Shown here piece by piece: positions 58,570-64,000 of a DNA stretch of 64,000 bases. The stretch is from Pseudomonas sp. URMO17WK12:I11 (GTDB lineage: Bacteria; Pseudomonadota; Gammaproteobacteria; Pseudomonadales; Pseudomonadaceae). Made by a program: the position numbers and the translations under genes. Each line of letters begins with the position of its first letter. Position 1 is the first letter of the stretch. A model generated the notes under the pieces. It had not been told where the DNA came from and ran no database searches. It was given only the letters and a program-made list of their open reading frames with translations. The stretch spans positions 232,968-296,967 of the forward strand of contig NZ_VEDF01000008.1 in NCBI RefSeq assembly GCF_007677725.1, written 5' to 3'.

Positions 58570-59232
58570 TCAGGCAGTCGGCTGAATGCCGCACCCCTTG
58601 AGAATGATGTGGATAAGGTTGTTGCTCGCGTCTTCCATGTCTTGCTTGGTCAGGCGATTGCGCCCGGTGACCTGGCAGATTTGTGTGGCGAAATCGGCAT
58701 AGTGCTGGGTGCTGCCCCACAGCAGGAAGATCAGGTGCACCGGGTCGACCGGATCCATCTTGCCGGCTTCGATCCAGGCCTGGAAGACCGCAGCGCGGCC
58801 ACGGAACCACTCACGGTAGTCAGCACTGAAATACTCGGTCAGGCAATTGCCACCGCTGATCACTTCCATCGCGAAGATGCGCGAAGCCTGCGGGTTACGC
58901 CGGGAGAATTCCATCTTGGTGCGGATGTAATGGCTCAGCGCCTGGCCAGGGTCATCCTCCACGCTAAGCGCGTTGAAGGTACTGTCCCACAGCTCGATGA
59001 TGTTGCTGAGCACGGCGATGTACAGGCCGAGCTTGTTGGTGAAGTAGTAATGCAGGTTGGCTTTGGGCAGGCCGGCTTTCAGCGCGATGGTGTTCATGCT
59101 GGTGCCTTTGAACCCGTGACGGGCGAATTCGTCTTCGGCGGCCTGGATGATGGCTTGTTCGTTTTTCTGGCGGATGCGGCCGGCAGGCTTGCCCGAGGCG
59201 GCGAGGCGATGCGCAGGGACTTCAAGGGTCAT
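58570..59232 (-). CDS. TetR-family regulator (RutR-like)
   Basis: The 220-residue protein has an N-terminal TetR helix-turn-helix (IIQAAEDEFARHGFKGTSMNTIALKAGLPKANLHYYF) and a C-terminal domain with PVHLIFLLWGSTQHYADFATQI, strikingly close to E. coli RutR, the uracil/thymine-responsive regulator of pyrimidine use. ATG at 59232 is chosen over an upstream start. It neighbours the beta-alanine catabolic genes; beta-alanine is a product of uracil breakdown, which makes a shared role plausible. Confidence 0.85.
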   Translation of the reverse strand: MTLEVPAHRLAASGKPAGRIRQKNEQAIIQAAEDEFARHGFKGTSMNTIALKAGLPKANLHYYFTNKLGLYIAVLSNIIELWDSTFNALSVEDDPGQALSHYIRTKMEFSRRNPQASRIFAMEVISGGNCLTEYFSADYREWFRGRAAVFQAWIEAGKMDPVDPVHLIFLLWGSTQHYADFATQICQVTGRNRLTKQDMEDASNNLIHIILKGCGIQPTA

Positions 59233-59322
59233 GGACGATTCCGTACAGGTCTGTGGCAACGGATGTCGGACAAGATTACCTGCCTGTGCTCAAGTGACAA
59301 GCGTTAGCGTCAGTGGCAGGCA

Positions 59323-60240
59323 TCAGCGTGTCGCAGCCAGACTGTCGAGGAAGCTTTCCAGGACCAGGTTGGGGCGGCGTCCCTTGCGCGTGACCCAGCT
59401 CAGGCTGAGGTCATAGAAGCGCTGGCCCGACTTGAGCGCACGCAGGCGCCCTTGCTGAACCCAGAAACTGGCGTAGTGGTCAGGCAGGTAGCCGATGTAG
59501 CGGCCAGTGAGAATCAGGAAGGCCATGCCTTCGCGGTCCGAGGCGCTGGCCGTGCAGTTGAGCGCCTGGTAGTGCGCCTGGACCTCGGCGGGCAAGCGAA
59601 ACGTCGGCGCAATCGCCTCTTGGCTGTTGAGCCGCGCGTCGTCGATCTGCTGGTCGTCGGCGTAGAACAGTGGGTGGCCGACAGCGCAATAAAGCAGTGA
59701 ACGTTCGCTGTACAGCGGTTGGTAATCGAGGCCCGACAGCGGGCTGGTCTGCGGCACCACGCCGACGTGCAGGCTGCCGTCGAGCACGCCTTGTTCTACT
59801 TGGCTCGGGGCGATCATGCGGATCTGGATGCGCACCTCAGGACCGCGATCCTTGAGCTCGGCCAGCGCATGGGTAATGCGCATGTGCGGCAGGGTCACCA
59901 GGTTGTCGGTCAAGCCGATGTTCAGCTCGCCGCGCAGGTGCTGATGCAGGCCGTTGACTTCGGTGCGGAAGGTTTCCAGTGCGCTCAGCAATTGCAGCGC
60001 CGACTGATAGACCTCGCGACCTTCTTCGGTCAGTGAAAAGCCGGCGCGGCCCCGTTGGCACAGCCGCAGGCCCAGGCGCTGCTCAAGGTCGTTCATCTGC
60101 TGGCTGATCGCCGAGCGGCCGATACCCAGCACATTTTCGGCAGCGGAAAAACCGCCGCACTCGACCACGCTGCGGTAGATTTTCAGCAGGCGGATGTCGA
60201 AGTCGCTGACTTGCGCGAGAGGATCGGGGCGTCGGCTCAT
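59323..60240 (-). CDS. LysR-family regulator (BauR-like)
   Basis: The 305-residue protein has the LysR winged helix (FDIRLLKIYRSVVECGGFSAAENVLGIGRSAISQQMNDLEQRLG) and a periplasmic-binding-protein-like effector domain. It is divergent from the beta-alanine transaminase gene, as BauR is in P. aeruginosa, where it activates beta-alanine use. A T-N11-A box lies directly upstream of its start. Confidence 0.85.
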   Translation of the reverse strand: MSRRPDPLAQVSDFDIRLLKIYRSVVECGGFSAAENVLGIGRSAISQQMNDLEQRLGLRLCQRGRAGFSLTEEGREVYQSALQLLSALETFRTEVNGLHQHLRGELNIGLTDNLVTLPHMRITHALAELKDRGPEVRIQIRMIAPSQVEQGVLDGSLHVGVVPQTSPLSGLDYQPLYSERSLLYCAVGHPLFYADDQQIDDARLNSQEAIAPTFRLPAEVQAHYQALNCTASASDREGMAFLILTGRYIGYLPDHYASFWVQQGRLRALKSGQRFYDLSLSWVTRKGRRPNLVLESFLDSLAATR

Positions 60241-60244
60241 TAGT

Positions 60245-60259
60245 TTAGTCTTGGGCTAA
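60245..60259. promoter_or_regulatory. candidate LysR-type operator
   Basis: TTAG-N7-CTAA forms a small dyad containing a T-N11-A pattern (60246 and 60258), five bases from the LysR gene start and about 100 bases upstream of the transaminase. Position fits autoregulation plus divergent activation. Confidence 0.45.
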
Positions 60260-60358
60260 CTGAAGATTACAAATGCAGGCTTTTTCAGACTTTATCCCCG
60301 TGCGAATTTAGCTGCAACAACATCCATCGTTGCCTATTCGTATGCCGAGGAACCGCCG

Positions 60359-61705
60359 ATGAACATGCCCGAAACCGCTCACCCCGGTATCGCCAGCCAG
60401 CTCAAGCTGGATGCCCACTGGATGCCTTACACCGCCAACCGTAACTTCCAGCGCGATCCGCGGTTGATCGTGGCTGCTGATGGCAACCACCTGGTCGACG
60501 ACAAGGGGCGCAGGATCTTCGACGCCCTCTCGGGCCTGTGGACCTGTGGCGCTGGGCATACGCGCAAGGAGATCACCGACGCAGTGACCCGTCAGCTCGG
60601 TACGCTGGATTACTCGCCAGCCTTCCAGTTTGGCCACCCGCTGTCGTTCCAACTGGCCGAGAAGATCGCCGAGCTCACCCCGGGCGACCTCAATCACGTG
60701 TTCTATACCAACTCCGGCTCCGAGTGCTGCGACACCGCGCTGAAGATGGTACGCGCCTACTGGCGCCTGAAGGGCCAGGCCAGCAAAACCAAGATCATCG
60801 GCCGTGCCCGGGGTTACCACGGGGTGAACATCGCCGGCACCAGCCTGGGGGGCGTCAATGGTAACCGCAAGATGTTCGGGCAGTTGCTGGACGTCGATCA
60901 CCTTCCACACACCGTGCTGCCGGGGAACGCGTTCTCCAAGGGCTTGCCGGAGGAGGGTGGCATCGCCTTGGCCGATGAGATGCTCAAGCTGATCGAGCTG
61001 CACGACGCATCGAACATCGCTGCGGTCATCGTCGAGCCTCTGGCGGGCTCGGCAGGTGTCTTGCCGCCGCCGAAGGGCTACCTCAAGCGCCTGCGCGAGA
61101 TCTGCACCCAGCACAATATTCTGCTGATCTTCGATGAGGTCATCACCGGCTTCGGTCGCATGGGGGCAATGACTGGCGCCGAGGCGTTCGCTGTGACGCC
61201 TGACTTGATGTGCATCGCCAAACAGGTTACCAACGGCGCCATCCCGATGGGCGCGGTGATCGCCTCGAGCGAGATCTACCACACCTTCATGAACCAGCCG
61301 ACGCCGGACTACGCCGTGGAATTCCCCCATGGCTATACCTATTCGGCCCACCCTGTGGCGTGCGCGGCCGGTATCGCTGCGCTCGACCTGCTGCAACGGG
61401 AAAACCTGGTGCAGTCGGCTGCCGAACTTGCGCCGCACTTCGAGCAGCTGCTGCATGGCGTCAAGGGCACCAAGAACGTCGTCGATATCCGCAACTACGG
61501 CCTGGCCGGCGCGATCCAGATCGCCGCGCGCGATGGCGATGCGATCGTACGCCCCTATGAAGCGGCGATGAAGCTGTGGCAAGCCGGCTTCTATGTGCGG
61601 TTCGGCGGTGACACCCTGCAGTTTGGCCCGACCTTCAATACCCAGCCGCACGAGCTGGACCGCCTGTTCGACGCAGTTGGCGAAGCGCTGCATAAAATCG
61701 ACTGA
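60359..61705 (+). CDS. bauA: beta-alanine/omega-amino acid:pyruvate transaminase
   Basis: This 448-residue class III PLP transaminase converts beta-alanine and pyruvate to malonate semialdehyde and alanine. The PLP lysine is Lys288 in CIAKQVTNGAIPMGAV, the cofactor-binding aspartate is in LIFDEVITGFGRMG, and YTNSGSECCDTALKM and GYTYSAHPVACAAG are the other landmarks. GAGG lies eight bases before the ATG. The dehydrogenase that would take the aldehyde follows. Confidence 0.92.
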   Translation: MNMPETAHPGIASQLKLDAHWMPYTANRNFQRDPRLIVAADGNHLVDDKGRRIFDALSGLWTCGAGHTRKEITDAVTRQLGTLDYSPAFQFGHPLSFQLAEKIAELTPGDLNHVFYTNSGSECCDTALKMVRAYWRLKGQASKTKIIGRARGYHGVNIAGTSLGGVNGNRKMFGQLLDVDHLPHTVLPGNAFSKGLPEEGGIALADEMLKLIELHDASNIAAVIVEPLAGSAGVLPPPKGYLKRLREICTQHNILLIFDEVITGFGRMGAMTGAEAFAVTPDLMCIAKQVTNGAIPMGAVIASSEIYHTFMNQPTPDYAVEFPHGYTYSAHPVACAAGIAALDLLQRENLVQSAAELAPHFEQLLHGVKGTKNVVDIRNYGLAGAIQIAARDGDAIVRPYEAAMKLWQAGFYVRFGGDTLQFGPTFNTQPHELDRLFDAVGEALHKID

Positions 61706-61778
61706 CGTTTGGTTTTCGTTGGCTGGTGCAGGGCCTTGATCACGCGCCAGCTTCGACCTTCTTTATCTGGAGTACTGC

Positions 61779-63272
61779 ATGAGCATTGTTCAGCACCTGA
61801 TTCACGGCGAACTGGTCAGCAACGGTGAGCGCACCGCCGATGTCTTCAATCCGTCCACCGGGCAAGCGGTGCGCAAGGTCGAACTGGCCAGTCGCGCGAC
61901 CGTGCAAGCGGCGATCGATTCGGCCAAGGCGGCATTCCCGGCTTGGCGCAACACCCCACCGGCCAAGCGCGCCCAGGTGATGTTCCGCTTCAAGCAATTG
62001 CTGGAGCAAAACGAAGCACGCATTTCGCAAATGATCAGCGAAGAGCACGGCAAGACCTTGGAAGACGCCGCGGGCGAACTCAAGCGCGGCATCGAGAACG
62101 TCGAGTTCGCCTGCGCAGCGCCTGAAGTGCTCAAGGGTGAATACAGCCGCAACGTCGGCCCGAACATCGATGCCTGGTCGGATTTTCAGCCACTGGGTGT
62201 GGTAGCCGGCATCACGCCGTTCAATTTCCCGGCCATGGTGCCGCTGTGGATGTACCCGCTGGCGATCGCATGTGGCAATGCCTTCATCCTCAAGCCTTCC
62301 GAGCGTGACCCCAGCTCGACCTTGTTCATTGCCCAGCTGTTGCTGGAGGCGGGTTTGCCAAAAGGCATCCTCAATGTGGTGCACGGCGACAAGGAAGCGG
62401 TCGATGCACTGATCGAGGCGCCGGAGGTCAAGGCGCTGAGCTTCGTCGGTTCGACGCCGATCGCCGAGTACATCTATGCCGAGGGCACCAAGCGCGGCAA
62501 GCGCGTGCAAGCGCTGGGTGGGGCCAAGAACCACGCGGTACTGATGCCCGACGCCGATCTGGACAACGCTGTCAGCGCACTGATGGGCGCCGCTTATGGT
62601 TCTTGCGGCGAGCGCTGCATGGCAATTTCGGTCGCCGTGTGTGTGGGTGACCAGGTGGCCGATGCCCTGATCGCCAAGCTGGAGCCGCAGATCAAGGCCC
62701 TGAAGATCGGCGCCGGTACCTCGTGCGGACTGGACATGGGGCCATTGGTGACCGCCGCTGCGCGGGACAAGGTGGTGGGCTACATCGACGAAGGCGTGGC
62801 GGCGGGTGCCAGGCTGGTGGTCGACGGTCGTGGCCTGCGTGTGGCGGGTAACGAGGATGGCTACTTCGTCGGCGGTACCTTGTTCGACAAGGTCACCCCA
62901 GAGATGCGCATCTATAAAGAAGAGATTTTTGGCCCAGTGCTGTGCGTGGTGCGCGTGAACAGCCTGGAGCAGGCCATGCAGCTGATCAACGAGCATGAGT
63001 ACGGCAACGGTACCTGCATCTTTACCCGGGACGGTGAAGCGGCGCGGCTGTTCTGCGATGAGATCGAAGTCGGCATGGTCGGGGTCAACGTGCCATTGCC
63101 GGTGCCGGTGGCCTACCACAGCTTCGGCGGCTGGAAGCGCTCGCTGTTTGGCGATCTGCATGCCTACGGACCGGACGGTGTGCGTTTCTATACGCGCCGC
63201 AAGGCGATCACTCAGCGCTGGCCGCAACGCGCCAGCCACGAAGCGTCACAGTTTGCCTTCCCAAGCCTTTGA
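61779..63272 (+). CDS. mmsA: methylmalonate/malonate semialdehyde dehydrogenase (acylating)
   Basis: This 497-residue aldehyde dehydrogenase oxidises malonate or methylmalonate semialdehyde to acetyl-CoA or propionyl-CoA. The catalytic cysteine is Cys280 in GSCGERCMAIS, the NAD-binding segment is FVGSTPIAEYIYAEG, and the opening HLIHGELVSNGER is typical of the MmsA family. Next to bauA it would act as BauC. GGAG lies seven bases before the ATG, and an intrinsic terminator follows. Confidence 0.92.
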   Translation: MSIVQHLIHGELVSNGERTADVFNPSTGQAVRKVELASRATVQAAIDSAKAAFPAWRNTPPAKRAQVMFRFKQLLEQNEARISQMISEEHGKTLEDAAGELKRGIENVEFACAAPEVLKGEYSRNVGPNIDAWSDFQPLGVVAGITPFNFPAMVPLWMYPLAIACGNAFILKPSERDPSSTLFIAQLLLEAGLPKGILNVVHGDKEAVDALIEAPEVKALSFVGSTPIAEYIYAEGTKRGKRVQALGGAKNHAVLMPDADLDNAVSALMGAAYGSCGERCMAISVAVCVGDQVADALIAKLEPQIKALKIGAGTSCGLDMGPLVTAAARDKVVGYIDEGVAAGARLVVDGRGLRVAGNEDGYFVGGTLFDKVTPEMRIYKEEIFGPVLCVVRVNSLEQAMQLINEHEYGNGTCIFTRDGEAARLFCDEIEVGMVGVNVPLPVPVAYHSFGGWKRSLFGDLHAYGPDGVRFYTRRKAITQRWPQRASHEASQFAFPSL

Positions 63273-63284
63273 CGGGTTGAAGTG

Positions 63285-63321
63285 AAGCGGGGAGGCCGAG
63301 TGGCCTCCCCGCTTTGTTTTT
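63285..63321 (+). terminator. intrinsic terminator after mmsA
   Basis: A perfect 13-pair stem (63285-63297 with 63302-63314), GAGT loop and TGTTTTT tail end the bauA-mmsA unit just before the rRNA promoters. Confidence 0.93.
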
Positions 63322-63352
63322 CAGCGATATCTGCATTTAATCAAATTAACGG

Positions 63353-63380
63353 TTGACGCCCTCTCGAATCCCCTTATAAT
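63353..63380 (+). promoter_or_regulatory. rRNA operon promoter P1
   Basis: TTGACG (63353-63358) and TATAAT (63375-63380) are separated by 16 bases and followed by GCGCCCC, a GC-rich discriminator typical of stringently controlled rRNA promoters. An AT-rich stretch (63336-63350) upstream could be an UP element. Confidence 0.9.
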
Positions 63381-63607
63381 GCGCCCCACTTCCAGCGACA
63401 ACGGAACGAGAAACTCCTTGAGATTCAACGAGTTAGATTGTTCAGGCGGTGCTGGGAGCGCTTCGATCGTCAGATCGGCAGCGGTTGAGATGAATGGTTG
63501 ACAGCGGTTTTAAACGCTGTATTATTCGCCTCCCGCTACGAGAGATCGCAGCGAGTCAAGTGTTTGAAGCTAAACGAGTTTCTCGCAAAAAACTTCAAAA
63601 TAAACGC

Positions 63608-63635
63608 TTGACAGCAAATGAGGAAAGCGTAGAAT
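63608..63635 (+). promoter_or_regulatory. rRNA operon promoter P2
   Basis: TTGACA (63608-63613) and TAGAAT (63630-63635) with a 16-base spacer are again followed by a GC-rich discriminator (GCGCGCC). It lies 255 bases after P1, giving tandem rrn promoters. Confidence 0.85.
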
Positions 63636-63671
63636 GCGCGCCTCGGTTGAGACGAAACGCTCTTAGCCAAA

Positions 63672-63684
63672 CGCTCTTTAACAA
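63672..63684 (+). promoter_or_regulatory. boxA antitermination element of rrn leader
   Basis: CGCTCTTTAACAA matches the rrn boxA consensus (TGCTCTTTAACAA) bound by NusB-NusE. It lies in the leader between P2 and 16S rRNA, as expected. An open frame across this leader is not a gene. Confidence 0.85.
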
Positions 63685-63833
63685 ATCGAATCAAGCAATT
63701 CGTGTGGGTGCTTGTGAGTACGGACTGATAGTCACAAAGATTATCAGCATCACAAGTGGCCATGCGAGAAATCACATAGTCATTTGAGATTGCTGAGCCA
63801 AGTTTAGGGTTTCTTAAAAACCCAAGCAGTATT

Positions 63834-64000
63834 GAACTGAAGAGTTTGATCATGGCTCAGATTGAACGCTGGCGGCAGGCCTAACACATGCAAGTCGAGC
63901 GGATGACAGGAGCTTGCTCCTGGATTCAGCGGCGGACGGGTGAGTAATGCCTAGGAATCTGCCTGGTAGTGGGGGACAACGTTTCGAAAGGAACGCTAAT
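63834..64000 (+). rRNA. rrs: 16S ribosomal RNA (5' part)
   Basis: The first 167 bases of 16S rRNA are present, opening GAACTGAAGAGTTTGATC and including GGCGGCAGGCCTAACACATG and the V1 loop GACAGGAGCTTGCTCCTGG. The sequence is that of the P. putida group. The gene continues beyond the window. Confidence 0.98.

Noticed and set aside
63494..63787. A 97-codon open frame in the rRNA leader
   Set aside because: It overlaps promoter P2 and boxA and lies in the transcribed rRNA leader; no ribosome-binding site or homology.

Overview
This window comes from the chromosome of a Pseudomonas, most likely a member of the P. putida group. The evidence is the gene order dapB-carAB-greA-...-ftsH-...-nusA-infB-...-pnp, the protein sequences themselves, a copA-cueR/copZ copper locus, and a 16S rRNA 5' end that reads as P. 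putida-like. No insertion sequence, prophage, integron or CRISPR array was seen. Nearly all of it is ordinary chromosomal backbone, densely packed and GC-rich, so long antisense open frames are common shadows.

Region 1 (1-21,770, all + strand except yhbY) is an information-processing block. It holds the end of dapB; carA and carB behind a leader with an intrinsic terminator; greA; a DUF4149 membrane protein; divergent yhbY and rlmE; ftsH-folP-glmM-tpiA-secG; tRNA-Leu(GAG); then the metY(tRNA-fMet)-rimP-nusA-infB-rbfA-truB-rpsO-pnp operon. The metY operon has a strong promoter, two terminator-like hairpins ahead of rimP, a perfect hairpin between infB and rbfA, and a double stem-loop leader ahead of pnp.

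Region 2 (21,770-30,080) carries a secreted BON-domain protein, a large AsmA-like DUF748 protein, a DUF2236 protein, acetyl-CoA synthetase and glucose-6-phosphate isomerase. Gene order breaks here relative to P. aeruginosa: pgi is not preceded by pan genes but by a MATE transporter.

Region 3 (30,230-43,290) is about the cell envelope. It holds a MATE efflux protein, a thioester-containing alpha-2-macroglobulin lipoprotein, a small antisense membrane protein, penicillin-binding protein 1C, a PprB-like response regulator with a prepilin peptidase (but no pilin genes), two tandem DUF4136 lipoproteins, cmoM and a MazG-like gene.

Region 4 (43,355-49,950) has a fatty-acyl module (MaoC hydratase, long FabG reductase, divergent thiolase), an AraC-type regulator, and a chemoreceptor with a recognisable sigma-28 promoter.

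Region 5 (49,950-53,540) is a copper-efflux locus: copA-cueR and copZ, each with a near-perfect CueR operator, flanking an unrecognised secreted protein.

Region 6 (53,640-63,320) holds a Bcr/CflA transporter, an ArsR-type regulator, adenine deaminase, an SDR, a YigZ protein, a RutR-like TetR regulator, and the beta-alanine catabolic set (LysR regulator, omega-amino acid:pyruvate transaminase, methylmalonate/malonate semialdehyde dehydrogenase). A 361-base gap in this region contains a cluster of DnaA-box matches and a palindrome. The window ends with tandem rRNA promoters, a boxA antiterminator and the first 167 bases of 16S rRNA.
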